DNA of 64,000 bases from Parasedimentitalea psychrophila (GCF_030285785.1 NZ_CP127247.1:4363501-4427500), one strand, 5' to 3'. Numbered from the stretch's first letter, positions 28,092 through 37,312 are shown. Numbers and translations: made by a program. Notes: a model not told the origin generated them from the sequence alone.

Positions 28092-31000
28092 CTATGCGAA
28101 CCAATCGCTTGAAATCTCCTCCGCTGCATTGACCCGTTGGAGATACGCGATCTGGATTGCCTCCTCGCCGCCCGCACCATCGGCATCAAATTCCAGCCAT
28201 GAGGCAGACCTTGTTCCGTTTAAGCTCAGCAAGTCCGCTGCAAGAGCGGTCACCAAATCGGTGCCCATTGCCTCGAGAAAACCGGAAATCTCCAGCACAT
28301 CCCCGTCGCTGAGCGAGAAATCTTTGATGGTATCGCCCAGTTCATCCAGCCCGGCGAAGACAAAGACATCCGCTCCGGAGCCGCCGGTGAGGATATCAGC
28401 ATCGATGCCGCCGATGATCCGGTCGTCGCCGGTACCGCCATTGATCTGATCCACACCACTTCCGCCTGCAATGGTATCGTTGCCTGCGTCTCCTGCGATC
28501 CGGTCCATGCCGGCGCCGCCATCAATCACATCATCGTCATCGCCGCCGTAGATTCTGTCGTTGCCAGCGCCGGCGCTTATGGTGTCATTGCCGTTGTCGC
28601 CGTAGAGCTTATCGTTGCCTGCCCCGGTTTGGATCCAATCCTGTCCGTCACCGCCTTTTATCCAGTTGAGCCCTCCATCACTGGTGATGCTGTCGTTGCC
28701 AACACCGCCGTCAATCCTGTCGGCACCAGAGCCCGTGGTGATGGTGTCGTCACCACCGACAGACTTGATTTGGTTATTGCCGTCACCGGCACTGATATTG
28801 TCATTGCCGTCGCCGCTGTCAATTTTATCGGCACCCGAGCCGGTGGTGATGGTGTCGGCACCACCGCCGGACTTGATCTGATTGCGGCCTTCGCCTGCAT
28901 TGATCAGGTCATCTCCCAAGCCAGCGTCGATCTTGTCATCGCCCAACCCCGAGAGGATCGTATCATTGCCGCTGCCAGACTTGATCTGGTTACTGCCGTC
29001 ACCGGCATTGATATTGTCATTGCCGTCACCGCTGTCAATTTTGTCGACACCCGAGCCGGTGGTGATGGTGTCAGCACCACCGCCAGACTTGATTTGGTTA
29101 TTGCCGTCACCGGCATTGATATTGTCATTGCCGTCACCGCCGTCAATCTTGTCGGCACCAGAGCCCGTGGTGATGGTGTCGTCACCACCGCCAGACTTGA
29201 TTTGGTTATTGCCGTCACCGGCACTGATATTGTCATTGCCGTCGCCGCTGTAAATTTTATCGGCACCCGAGCCAGTGGTGATGGTATTGTTGCCACCGCC
29301 GGACTTGATCTGGTTGCGGCCTTCGCCTGCATTGATCAGGTCATCTCCCAAGCCAGCGTCGATCTTGTCATCGCCCAACCCCGAGAGGATCGTATCATTG
29401 CCGCTGCCAGACTTGATCTGGTTACTGCCGTCACCGGCATTGATATTGTCATTGCCGTCACCGCTGTCAATTTTATCGACACCCGAGCCGGTGGTGATGG
29501 TGTCGGCACCACCGCCAGTCTTGATCTGGTTGTGCCCTTCGCCCGCGCTGACCAGATTATGTCCCAAACCGGCGTCGATCTTGTCATCGCCCAGGCCCGA
29601 GATGATGGTGTCATGGCCGCTGCCTGTCTTGATCTGGTTTTTACCGTCACCGGCGTTGATTGTGTTGTTGCCGCCACCGCTGCCAATTCTGTCATCACCA
29701 GAGCCAGTGGTGATGGTGTCGTCGCCACCGCCAGCGTAAATCTTGTCATCGCCCGATCCCGAGATGATCACATCATTGCCGATGCCACTCTTGATGTAGT
29801 TTTTGCCGTCACCGGCATTGATGATGTTGATCCCTTCGCCAGCGTCGATTTTGTCATCTCCAGAGCTAGCTGTGATGGTATCATTGCCACTGCCACTCTT
29901 GATCTGGTTGCGACCGTCCCCTGCATCAATTTGAACATTGCCGTTGCCAGTGGTGATCTTGTCGTCTTTGGCGCCGGTTATGATCGTATCATTGCCATCG
30001 CCACTCTTGATCTGGTTGCGACCATCGACCGCTGTGATGTGATCATTGCCGTTGCCAGTGGTGATCCTGTCATCCCCCGTGCCGGTGATGATCGTATTAT
30101 TGCCGGTGCCAGTGGTGATCTGATTTCGCCCATTGCCCGCATCGACATGATTATTCCCCTCGCCGACATATATCTTGTCGTCCCCGGCGCCCGCCGTGAC
30201 AGTGTCATCACCGTCTCCAGTGGTTATCCGGTTTCGTCCTTCCCCCCCGTGCAGAACATCGTTGCCGATGCCGCCATCCAAGAGGTCGTCGCCGGTTCCA
30301 CCGTCGAGGCTGTCATCTCCGTCTCCACCGTACAGCTTGTCGTTGCCTTCGCCGCCGTCCAGCGTGTCGGCACCTTCCAGCCCATAAAGACTGTCGGCGC
30401 CTCCATTTCCCTCGATCAAATTGTCCCCGCTATTGCCGGTGGCTGTATCCTTGCCACGGCCCAAAATGATGTTTTCGATTTCCGTTCCATCAGCAATAGT
30501 CAGAACCTTGGAGCCGATTTTGCTTCGGCCGCCGCTCTCGAGTGTCACCCGCGTGTTATAGGTCACAGCGCTAAGATCCAGGGTATCGATGCCACCGTCG
30601 GTATCGGTGACAAGCCCCAGTGCAGATGTCCAATTGAGGTTGAAATCATTATCAAAGGTATAGGTTGTATCGACAGATCCCGGTGTCGGAGGTGGCGGTA
30701 GCGGCGGTGTATCACCGCTGTCAATGATGTCTGCTACATTGGCATCAGCCGAGACACCGGTCAAAAAAGCCAATTGGGTTGTTGATCCGTTATAAGTGAC
30801 CTGCAGCCACGACCCACCAGCCCCCGCCGCCAGAGACACAACCCCGTCACTGACAGGTGTGGTGCCGCCATAGCCGATGTCTTGCAGCAATTGCCCCAGA
30901 TCGACGCGATCACCTGCCGCCAAATCAAAATCTGTGACTGTATCACCGGCTTCAGACAGGCTGGCGTAGACAAAACGGTCAGCGCCAGTACCACCTGTCA

Positions 31001-32027
31001 ACTGGTCTGCACCGGTGCCGCCGATCAGGATATCATTGCCGTTGCCTGCATCGATCTGATCGTCGCCGCCACCACCGTTCAGCCGGTTGTCCGCATCATT
31101 GCCGATGATGATATCATTGCCAGACCCGGTGATTGCATTCTCGATGACGGTTCCGCGGGCAATGGAAAAATTGCCTATTTTACCGTTCAGATTGGAATAG
31201 GTTTCAATCCCGAGGTCGAGCATTTGGTTATAGCTGCGCGAGCCCAGATCAATGAGGTCAATGCCGCCGCTGTCGACGATCGCAACAGACCATCGGCTTG
31301 ACAGGTCCATGCCCACACGGCCAGTGGTCTCGCCGTCACCGTATACAGTATCGCCCGTCTCGACATTTGTTGGCGTCCCGTACAGCTGATACACGGCCGC
31401 AATATCAGCCAGCTGCGCAGTGGCCAGGAACGAATAAGACGCATCGGTCGAGGTGTTCTCGGTCTGGCTGAAATAGGACATGATCGACATCTGCCAGCTG
31501 TCATTGGCGAAATTCGCATTTGCCCCATAGCTGGCACTGCCATTGTAGTTGCCGGTATGGCCCAGCCCCAGTGCATGGCCGATTTCGTGAATGAACGTCT
31601 GGAGATAATAGTCGCCGTAGCCAGACCATGAGCTGGCCACGTTGATATGGGAACTGATAACAGTGCTGCCGCTGATGCTGGAGCTTGCGTAGGCACCAGA
31701 TTGATTGTCGTCAAAAGTGATTTGGGCCGAGCTGCTTTGGACAAACTCAATCCCGGTAATGGCTGTCCAGCTGTCCAGCGCCTGACGCGCCGTTGTTTGA
31801 CCCGCCGAATTCAGGCCATTCAGGTTCACTGTGATCTGGCCACCGGGCTCAACATCATAGGACCGTTGTGCGCGCCCGGTATCCTCCCAGTAGCCTTGGG
31901 TCAGATAGGTCGCCACCTGATCAATGGTGTAAGTAGGCTTGGACGCCGACGACGTAGACGTGCTGCCACTGCTGGTCGCATTGTCGGCAGGATCGGTATG
32001 ATCAGGATTTCCACAAAGGTCACACAT
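28092..32027 (-). CDS. serralysin-like RTX metalloprotease, 1311 residues
   Basis: Secreted zinc protease fused to a very long calcium-binding RTX array. The N-terminal M10 catalytic domain has HEIGHALGLGH at 147-157 (three His ligands plus catalytic Glu) and a Met-turn SIMSY (Met183). RTX nonapeptides GGxGxD occur around 300-345 and from about 530 to 1230, then a C-terminal tail (VFAGLDELGDTIKDFSLSDGD, ending EEISSDWFA) typical of type I secretion signals. No Sec signal peptide. Serralysins are usually about 480 residues; the excess is array. Many units are a less common form (NQIKSG, DTITTGSG, DKIDSGDG). AAAAGGA precedes the ATG. No type I secretion genes are nearby. Confidence 0.93.
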   Translation of the reverse strand: MCDLCGNPDHTDPADNATSSGSTSTSSASKPTYTIDQVATYLTQGYWEDTGRAQRSYDVEPGGQITVNLNGLNSAGQTTARQALDSWTAITGIEFVQSSSAQITFDDNQSGAYASSSISGSTVISSHINVASSWSGYGDYYLQTFIHEIGHALGLGHTGNYNGSASYGANANFANDSWQMSIMSYFSQTENTSTDASYSFLATAQLADIAAVYQLYGTPTNVETGDTVYGDGETTGRVGMDLSSRWSVAIVDSGGIDLIDLGSRSYNQMLDLGIETYSNLNGKIGNFSIARGTVIENAITGSGNDIIIGNDADNRLNGGGGDDQIDAGNGNDILIGGTGADQLTGGTGADRFVYASLSEAGDTVTDFDLAAGDRVDLGQLLQDIGYGGTTPVSDGVVSLAAGAGGSWLQVTYNGSTTQLAFLTGVSADANVADIIDSGDTPPLPPPPTPGSVDTTYTFDNDFNLNWTSALGLVTDTDGGIDTLDLSAVTYNTRVTLESGGRSKIGSKVLTIADGTEIENIILGRGKDTATGNSGDNLIEGNGGADSLYGLEGADTLDGGEGNDKLYGGDGDDSLDGGTGDDLLDGGIGNDVLHGGEGRNRITTGDGDDTVTAGAGDDKIYVGEGNNHVDAGNGRNQITTGTGNNTIITGTGDDRITTGNGNDHITAVDGRNQIKSGDGNDTIITGAKDDKITTGNGNVQIDAGDGRNQIKSGSGNDTITASSGDDKIDAGEGINIINAGDGKNYIKSGIGNDVIISGSGDDKIYAGGGDDTITTGSGDDRIGSGGGNNTINAGDGKNQIKTGSGHDTIISGLGDDKIDAGLGHNLVSAGEGHNQIKTGGGADTITTGSGVDKIDSGDGNDNINAGDGSNQIKSGSGNDTILSGLGDDKIDAGLGDDLINAGEGRNQIKSGGGNNTITTGSGADKIYSGDGNDNISAGDGNNQIKSGGGDDTITTGSGADKIDGGDGNDNINAGDGNNQIKSGGGADTITTGSGVDKIDSGDGNDNINAGDGSNQIKSGSGNDTILSGLGDDKIDAGLGDDLINAGEGRNQIKSGGGADTITTGSGADKIDSGDGNDNISAGDGNNQIKSVGGDDTITTGSGADRIDGGVGNDSITSDGGLNWIKGGDGQDWIQTGAGNDKLYGDNGNDTISAGAGNDRIYGGDDDDVIDGGAGMDRIAGDAGNDTIAGGSGVDQINGGTGDDRIIGGIDADILTGGSGADVFVFAGLDELGDTIKDFSLSDGDVLEISGFLEAMGTDLVTALAADLLSLNGTRSASWLEFDADGAGGEEAIQIAYLQRVNAAEEISSDWFA
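28712..29522. repeat. segmental duplication inside the RTX array (432-bp period)
   Basis: About 380 bp at 28712-29090 reappears almost unchanged at 29144-29522. For example ATCTCCCAAG occurs at 28911 and 29343, an offset of exactly 432 bp = 16 nine-codon RTX units. The near-identity points to recent duplication within the array. Confidence 0.9.
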
Positions 32028-32053
32028 GTTGCATTCCTTTTCGGTTGTAAATT

Positions 32054-32452
32054 TTATAGGGGAAGGGCGGTAGAGCGAACCAGTTGAACGGCATAGGGGG
32101 TCAGGTCACTTGAAGTCAGCGCCCGGTCCATGACCGAATATTCAATCACCGGTCCGTTGCCACTCTGCCCGTCAGCGCTTTGCCAGCTGAGGTATCCCGA
32201 CAGCCAGTCCTGCGCGCGGTGCTTTTCGACGTATCGTATTGTCAGACCGGCCTGGGCATCCGGATCTGCCGATAGGGATATGCGGTAATCCTGCCACTCG
32301 GCGGACAATGCCTGCAGCAGCGCTTGGCAGATTGGCGTCTGCTGCTCGCAACGAAGCAGGATAAGCGGCGCATCATTGCCCATCGCCGCAGCGCCAGTGG
32401 CGACAAGCATGGCAACGGACGATACTTTAGCGATGTTTTTGAGAGGGGCCAT
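32054..32452 (-). CDS. small exported protein upstream of RTX protease
   Basis: 132 residues with a signal-peptide-like N-terminus (MAPLKNIAKVSSVAMLVATGAAAMG) and a small soluble domain with two cysteines (LRCEQQTPICQALLQAL). It ends 26 nt before the protease start on the same strand, so the two are probably co-transcribed. Protease operons of this type sometimes carry a small periplasmic inhibitor, and size and position would fit, but I see no recognisable inhibitor motif; function unassigned. Confidence 0.65.
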   Translation of the reverse strand: MAPLKNIAKVSSVAMLVATGAAAMGNDAPLILLRCEQQTPICQALLQALSAEWQDYRISLSADPDAQAGLTIRYVEKHRAQDWLSGYLSWQSADGQSGNGPVIEYSVMDRALTSSDLTPYAVQLVRSTALPL

Positions 32453-32576
32453 GGAATGGGTTCACTTAACGGTTCGAGAGTTTCATTTATGTCTCGCGCC
32501 GTTCTGGCTGCTGTTAACACCTTAGACATAACATTCGGTCAGGAAAGGGTTCCAAACTAGGCCAAAATGTGACCCG

Positions 32577-33140
32577 CGGTTAGGCGACGTCTGCGACTCC
32601 CCTTAGATCTGGGAACGACAGGAGACGCCATCAGGGCACGTGCGCCGATGTAATCACTCACGTTTCCAGCGGTCAGCAACAACCGGATCGGGCGACCGAA
32701 TGCATCGGTCACGGCGTGCAGTTTTGAGTTCAAACCACCCTTTGTCAGTCCAATCAGGCGGGTTTTGCCCCCTTTTTGAGAGCCAGGCTTGATGCTGTTC
32801 GGTGCGCTTTAAGATGGGTCGCATCAATCATAAGCACGTCGGTTTTGTCACCTCGCGGGCCAACTCCATGAGAATGCGAGCGAATATCGCCTTGCGGCTC
32901 CAGCGGACCCACCTGCTGTAGAGCATCTTCGCAGGACCGTATTCCGCTGGGGCATCCCGTCACCTTAACCCATTGCGGTTAATAAATATTAGTCCGCTCA
33001 GGACACGTCTATCATCCCTCTCGGGACATTGCTATGCAATGCCCTGCCGAGCAGTGAACGCGAGGCTTCCCATGCGATTTCGGAAAGAACGGCTTAAGAC
33101 GGGACATCTGGATGGCCGTTAGCCAGAAACGATCGCTCAT
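32577..33140 (-). pseudogene. IS5-family transposase remnant (IS5-X), frameshifted
   Basis: Starting at ATG 33140 (MSDRFWLTAIQMSRLKPFFP) the frame follows an IS5-family DDE transposase through KSHGKPRV, is broken by a 40-bp palindromic insertion at 33017-33056, resumes as DDRRVLSGLIFINRNGLRWR, and shifts frame again before LMIDATHLKAHRTASSLALKKG. Loss of one G in a G run near 32775 causes a further shift into GLTKGGLNSKLHAVTDAFGRP. The 3' third is missing. Clearly dead. Confidence 0.85.
33017..33056 (-). repeat. palindromic insertion element, copy 1 (40 bp)
   Basis: Read on the minus strand: CACTGCTCGGCAG, then stem GGGCATTGC, loop ATA, stem GCAATGTCC, then CGAGAGG. Inserted in the IS5-X transposase; deleting exactly these 40 nt joins CGC GTT to GAT GAT and restores the KPRVDDRR reading. 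Confidence 0.9.
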
Positions 33141-33220
33141 ATCACTGCTCCTGTTTGATTGAAGTGGTCCTAGTTTTCAGGACAGGTTTGCGACTTTGCT
33201 AAGATGCATCAGGTTTATGT

Positions 33221-34085
33221 TCATGCCGCTTTTTGTGTCTCCGCTTGGCCGAAGTATGCGGTGTCTGGCGTGCGCTTATCAAGGGCTGTGTAAGGTCGCT
33301 CAGAGTTGTAGAATTCGATCCAGTTATCGATGATCCGTTTTGCTTGGAAACCATCGGTGAATTCATGCAGGTAGACGGCTTATTGTTTCAATGGTCGCCA
33401 GAGGCGTTCAATGAAGATTGTTATCCAAATAACGTCCGCGACCGTCCATTGATATTTTGATGGTGGCTTCGGTCAAAGTCGTGACCCAGCCAGCGCCCGT
33501 GTATTGGCAGCCTTGATCCGTATTCATTATCTCTGGCTTCCCATATTTTGCGATGGCCTCCTCCAGCGCCTCAATGTAAAAGCTGGCGTCGAGCGTATTT
33601 GAGAGCCGCCAGGACAGCACTTTGCGGGTTGCCCAATCCATGATCGCTACCAAGTACAAAAGGCCGTTTTTGACGGGTATGTAGGTACTATCACTGCACC
33701 AAACTTGATTGGGCCGCGTAATTGCAAGCTTCCTCAGCAGGTATGGATATATCCTGTTCTGTGGGTGCTTTTTGCTGGTGTTTGGGCCTTTGTACCCTCT
33801 CGTGCATGTAAACATGCACTGCCGGGCGATGGATGGCCTGTAATCCCATGGAGTTCATGAGGCGACGCACACGATGCCGCCCAGCCGAGAACCCTGACTG
33901 AGGAAGATAGGCCGCAATCTGACGGCTTCCCCTCTCGGGACATTGCTTTGCAATGCCCTGCCGGGCAATGAAAGAACGGGTATTTCGTGAACACCCTATC
34001 AATCTCATGCATCAGTTTAGGCGTCTCAAAATTCACCCCAACGGGCGTGTAATAGATCGACGAGCGGTTGATCTTGAGAAGCTTA
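33221..34085 (-). pseudogene. IS3-A transposase orfB, C-terminal portion
   Basis: From LLKINRSSIYYTPVGVNF through VFTKYPFF, interrupted by palindromic element copy 2 (33931-33970), then GSRQIAAYLPQSGFSAGRHR, the rve/DDE region (WCSDSTYIPVKNGLLYLVAI, MNTDQGCQYT) and the C-terminus YNSERPYTALDKRTPD ending at 33221. Besides the insertion, at least one more frameshift lies near 33410. The N-terminal 30 or so codons lie on the other side of IS3-B (35283-35340). Confidence 0.85.
33931..33970 (-). repeat. palindromic insertion element, copy 2 (40 bp)
   Basis: Minus strand: CATTGCCCGGCAG, stem GGGCATTGC, loop AAA, stem GCAATGTCC, CGAGAGG. Inserted in IS3-A orfB; removing exactly 40 nt joins TTC TTT to GGA AGC and restores KYPFFGSRQIA. 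Confidence 0.93.
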
Positions 34086-34124
34086 GGTAATCCCCCCATT
34101 TTTAACAGGGGGCGGTCGTAGAAT

Positions 34125-34952
34125 TTACGCGGCCATTTTCAGTTTCATTGCGGGTGTGATGCCGCCGAGGCCCATATTCGGGCGGTCATTATTGTAAGTC
34201 CATAGCCATTGTGTGGCAAAGTCCTGTGCCTCCTCTATGTTTTCGATGATATGTTGGTCCAACCATTCATGCCTGACGGTGCGATTATAGCGCTCGATGT
34301 AAGCGTTCTGCTGCGGCTTTCCGGGTTGAATGTACTGGATGATAATACCTTGTTTCTCAGCCCATTCCAGCAGCTTACCACTGATGTACTCCGGCCCATT
34401 ATCGACCCGAATGGTTCCTGGTTTCCCACGCCATTCAATGATCCGATTAAGGCTGCGAATAACCCGTTCGGCTGGCAAAGAAAAATCGACCTCGATGCCC
34501 AAACCCTCGCGGTTAAAATCATCCAGCACGTTCAAGAGCCGAAACGCCCGACCATCCCCGAGGCGATCCGCCATGAAGTCCATCGACCAGGTCATGTTCG
34601 GGGCGTCCGGCACTGCCAGCGCATCGGGTTTGTCCCGCTTTAACCGTTTCCGAGGTTTGATCCGCAAGTTCAGTTCCAGTTCGCAGTAAATCCGGTAAAC
34701 CCTTTTGTGGTTCCACGAATGACCTTGCACGTTACGTAGATGCAGGAAACATAGCCCAAACCCCCAAGTCTTCCGTGCGGCCGTCAGCCCAACCAGCAGA
34801 TCGGCAATCTCTTCGTTCTCATCGCTCAAGAGCGGGCTGTAACGATAGCACGTCTCACTGACATCAAACGTGCGGCAGGCCAGCGCAATGCTGATACCGT
34901 GGCGCGCCACCGCTTTCTCGGCCAGACCCCGTCGTAAGGCTGGCCGGATCAC
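34125..34952 (-). CDS. IS3-B transposase orfB
   Basis: 275 residues, DDE integrase-type transposase of the IS3 family. HTH_21-like N-terminal part, catalytic region with [13 protein letters not shown] (first Asp), [16 protein letters not shown] (second Asp) and [20 protein letters not shown] (Glu). Ends with [19 protein letters not shown]. Intact frame, so it may be functional. Overlaps orfA by 4 nt, the usual arrangement for frameshift or coupled expression. Confidence 0.93.
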   Translation of the reverse strand: MIRPALRRGLAEKAVARHGISIALACRTFDVSETCYRYSPLLSDENEEIADLLVGLTAARKTWGFGLCFLHLRNVQGHSWNHKRVYRIYCELELNLRIKPRKRLKRDKPDALAVPDAPNMTWSMDFMADRLGDGRAFRLLNVLDDFNREGLGIEVDFSLPAERVIRSLNRIIEWRGKPGTIRVDNGPEYISGKLLEWAEKQGIIIQYIQPGKPQQNAYIERYNRTVRHEWLDQHIIENIEEAQDFATQWLWTYNNDRPNMGLGGITPAMKLKMAA

Positions 34953-35230
34953 TTTTTTCCCAGGGCTTCCTTCAGTAATTCTGCTTGCATGCTCATCTCG
35001 GCATACATCTTTTTCAGCCGCCGGTTCTCGTCTTCAAGCGCCTTCATTTGGCTGATCATCGACGCGTCCATACCACCGTATTTTGATCGCCATTTGTAGA
35101 ACGACGCGTTGCTCATCCCGTGCTCGCGGCACAGCTCCGTTACAGGCACACCGCCTTCGGCTTGGCGTAGGATCGCAAGAATTTGGGGTTCGCTATATCT
35201 CGTCATCTTCATCAAAATCTCCTCATGCAT
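34949..35230 (-). CDS. IS3-B transposase orfA
   Basis: 93 residues; probable start at [15 protein letters not shown] a few codons inside. HTH_8 domain ([24 protein letters not shown]) followed by a leucine-zipper-like helix ([23 protein letters not shown]), as in all IS3 OrfA proteins. Supplies DNA binding for the OrfAB fusion transposase. Confidence 0.93.
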   Translation of the reverse strand: MHEEILMKMTRYSEPQILAILRQAEGGVPVTELCREHGMSNASFYKWRSKYGGMDASMISQMKALEDENRRLKKMYAEMSMQAELLKEALGKK

Positions 35231-35344
35231 TCTGCCGAGAAAATTCTACTTCCACATCCCCTTAGTTTCGGGGGGGATTACCCTTACACTGGCGCGTCAG
35301 GCTCAGGTTAGTGTTGTCTTTGCGGATCATCTCGCGGCATTCCC

Positions 35345-35380
35345 CCTCTCAGCGATGCAAGCATCGCCTGCCGGGCAGTG
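35345..35380 (-). repeat. palindromic insertion element, copy 3 (36 bp)
   Basis: Minus strand: CACTGCCCGGCAG, stem GGCGATGC, loop TT, stem GCATCGCT, GAGAGG. Shorter stem than the 40-bp copies, shortened equally on both sides. Lies between orfA and orfB of IS3-A. Confidence 0.88.
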
Positions 35381-35387
35381 GACGGGC

Positions 35388-35666
35388 TCACAGCTTCAGC
35401 CCTTGTGACAAAAAATCACTTTCCACTGCCAGTTGATTAATCTTGACATGTAACTCTTTGATCTCGCAGTCCTTATTCTCAGCTTTTTTTACCTTGTCTG
35501 AGAAGACACCTGCCATGCCTTCGATCGCCTGTCGTTTCCATGTGCTCACCTGCGTCGGGTGGAGCTGCCGCTTGGCCGCGATTTCCTGAACCGTCTTGTC
35601 ACCGCGCAGTGCCTCAAGCACCACAGCAGCCTTGTACTTGTCTGAAAAATTCCGTCGCTTCGTCAT
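35388..35666 (-). CDS. IS3-A transposase orfA
   Basis: 92 residues from MTKRRNFSDKYKAAVVLEAL, HTH_8 domain with VQEIAAKRQLHPTQVSTWKR and a coiled-coil tail (KAENKDCEIKELHVKINQLA) ending FLSQGLKL. Frame intact although its orfB partner is destroyed. An upstream in-frame ATG at 35714 reads through the terminal repeat and is not the likely start. Confidence 0.88.
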   Translation of the reverse strand: MTKRRNFSDKYKAAVVLEALRGDKTVQEIAAKRQLHPTQVSTWKRQAIEGMAGVFSDKVKKAENKDCEIKELHVKINQLAVESDFLSQGLKL

Positions 35667-35732
35667 TCTCGCATCCATTCGTTCGGGTTGGATACATCTT
35701 AGCACGCTGTCCAAATTTGCCGGACCACTTCA

Positions 35733-36147
35733 ATGCGATTGCAGCCCGAAATGCACACGCCGTGATCCCGCCGCGCAAGAACGCCAAGTTATGGAAGCCT
35801 GACACGCCCGGGACCAAGGCACGAGCCAAAGCGGTCCGATCCTCAAAGTATCTGGGCCGTGCATTGTGGCAGCAACTGACTGGATACCACCGCCGTAGCC
35901 GCGTCGAGACGAAACCTCTCGGGACATCGCGTTGCGATGCCCTGCCGGTCAGTGGATGCATTGTATGAAACTTTTAGGTCAGCGCCTCTCCGCAAGAGAC
36001 TTCGAGCGGCAGGTTGCTGAGATCCAAATCCGCGCTGCGATCCTCAATGGCTTCACGGCGCTTGGCATACCCAAGACCGAGGCTGTAGGGTAAATCCGTT
36101 CGGGGCAAGGGGAAGCCTGACCTCAAGCCGATTTGTGCAACAAAGCC
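35733..36147 (+). pseudogene. IS5-family (IS1031-like) transposase 3' fragment (IS5-Y)
   Basis: On the plus strand the C-terminal part of a second IS5-type transposase is readable: RNAHAVIPPRKNAKLW, KAVRSSKYLGRALWQQLTGY, HRRSRVETK, then palindromic element copy 4, then MHCMKLLGQRLSARDFERQV to a stop at 36091-36093. The right terminal repeat GATTTGTGCAACAAAGCC (36130-36147) is preserved. The 5' part is lost at the edge of IS3-A. Confidence 0.85.
35915..35954 (-). repeat. palindromic insertion element, copy 4 (40 bp)
   Basis: Minus strand: CACTGACCGGCAG, stem GGGCATCGC, loop AAC, stem GCGATGTCC, CGAGAGG. Interrupts IS5-Y between VETK and MHCMKLL; 41 nt must be removed to restore the frame by my count. 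The host gene is on the plus strand here, so the element is inverted relative to its gene but keeps the same genomic orientation as the other copies. Confidence 0.9.
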
Positions 36148-36178
36148 CAGTGCTCGCGACAAAAATGGATGTATATTT

Positions 36179-36973
36179 CTACCCCAGATAAGCGCGAAGG
36201 CCTTCTATATCTGCGAGATCTGGCATCATGTGAATCATTCGGTTGCAATTTGTGCAAAGGACTGCCAAATCCGAAATCTCCAGACGACGCGTCTTAAAAT
36301 TCTCTGCGTATGGCACCTTATGATGAACTTCAAAAATGGCGCCACGAAACTTGTCCTCGTGAGAAATCCCACAGCATTCACATTTATACCCGTACTGCTT
36401 AAGGGCCATTTTTCGAGCCTTTGAGGTGCGCTCAACCCCTACTGACCATTTCCTACGCTTCTTTTCGCAGTCGATGCTGCTTTCAAGTCCTTGAGCCAAC
36501 TTTTCAAACCAAACAACCCAAGGACTATCTGCATCCCCATAGAGAACTGGGAACATGCCTGGAGGTCTGGGCTGCAATTCATCGTTTCTTTTGTCAACCG
36601 GGATCAAAAATGCATCCTTTGGGTCGACCTTAACCCGGCAGGATATCTTATCCTTGCCAGCCTTAAGGCGATCTGGGTGCCGAACTGGAGAAGCAAAAAC
36701 TGTCGCATTCCTGTAGTATCCGCACAAAACACCACCACTGATAAAAAGCACGGTTACGTTCGAGACTTTGTCAGCGTCGCGATCCCCGCCCAACCGACTT
36801 AAGTCGCCTCCTCCGTTCTTTGGAAGGTAGCCATAGATAAAGCCATCGGATGCGAGTGAAAAATTGGAAATCTCACTAGGAACTTTACCGCTCTTTCCAT
36901 ACCCCATAACAGGGTCGGCAGACAGGTTTTCGCCCTCAAATCGGGCGAAATTTTCCACACGCGCCAGTAGATA
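36179..36973 (-). pseudogene. HNH endonuclease, 5' end removed by IS3-C
   Basis: About 264 native codons (from YLLARVENFARFEGENL) end with a C-terminal HNH nuclease domain: CECCGISHEDKF zinc-binding cysteines, IFEVHHKVPYAE with the HH pair, and LAVLCTNCNRMIH. The frame continues 17 codons into the terminal repeat of IS3-C (to an ATG at 37024), so the original start and N-terminus are gone. AT-rich by eye. Such stand-alone HNH proteins are often defence or restriction nucleases (inference); whether a hybrid product is made is unknown. Confidence 0.8.
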
Positions 36974-37036
36974 TGGACCTGTCACGGTATTGTTCCGCCC
37001 CTTTGAGAGCATATTCTGCCCCAAAGGAGATACACC

Positions 37037-37312
37037 ATGGCACCACGACCATCCGAAGAATTCAAACGCGACGCAGTGCGGATCGCACTGACCAGCGGGC
37101 TGACCCGCCGACAGGCGTCCTCCGATCTTGGGGTTGGTATGTCCACCCTGTGCAAGTGGATCAGAACCTATCGTGACGCGGACGTTGTTTCGAAAGAGGA
37201 TCAGGAACTGGCCAATGAGAACGAGCGCCTTCGCCGGGAAAACCGCCTTCTACGTGAGGAGAGGGAGCTGCTAAAAAAAGCAACAATCTTCTTTGCGGAC
37301 CAAAGCAAATGA
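37037..37312 (+). CDS. IS3-C transposase orfA
   Basis: 91 residues. HTH_8 domain (EEFKRDAVRIALTSGLTRRQ, then LGVGMSTLCKWIRTYRD) and a leucine-rich helix (ELANENERLRRENRLLREER). AAGGAG lies upstream of the ATG. Its stop overlaps the orfB start (ATGA). Confidence 0.93.
   Translation: MAPRPSEEFKRDAVRIALTSGLTRRQASSDLGVGMSTLCKWIRTYRDADVVSKEDQELANENERLRRENRLLREERELLKKATIFFADQSK

Larger units (their letters stand above)
34086..35282 (-). mobile_element. complete IS3-family element B (1197 bp) with 4-bp target duplication
   Basis: Ends are GGTAATCCCCCC at 34086 and its complement ending GGATTACC at 35282, flanked on both sides by CTTA (34082-34085 and 35283-35286). Carries overlapping orfA and orfB, both intact. 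Removing the element and one CTTA fuses RQCK to LLKINRSS in the transposase of IS3-A, which proves the direction of nesting. Confidence 0.95.
33160..35732 (-). mobile_element. IS3-family element A, interrupted by IS3-B and two palindromic elements
   Basis: Imperfect terminal inverted repeats: TGAAGTGGTCC at 33160 and its complement GGACCACTTCA ending at 35732, continuing inward with a shared GGACAG and TGCTAAGATG. It carries orfA (35388-35666) and a broken orfB. IS3-B sits in orfB with a CTTA target duplication. No target duplication of element A itself is evident. Its flanks are two different IS5 remnants, so it landed in, or rearranged with, older IS material. Confidence 0.85.

Noticed and set aside
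28629-30701. 690-codon open frame on the plus strand opposite the RTX array
   Set aside because: It mirrors the repeat of the real gene: its composition (TDIVIAVTA units) follows from the nonapeptide codons read backwards, with no ribosome binding site or known domain.
28092-32027. Highly repetitive DNA as a possible CRISPR array
   Set aside because: The repeats are 27-bp coding units without spacers, encoding RTX nonapeptides.
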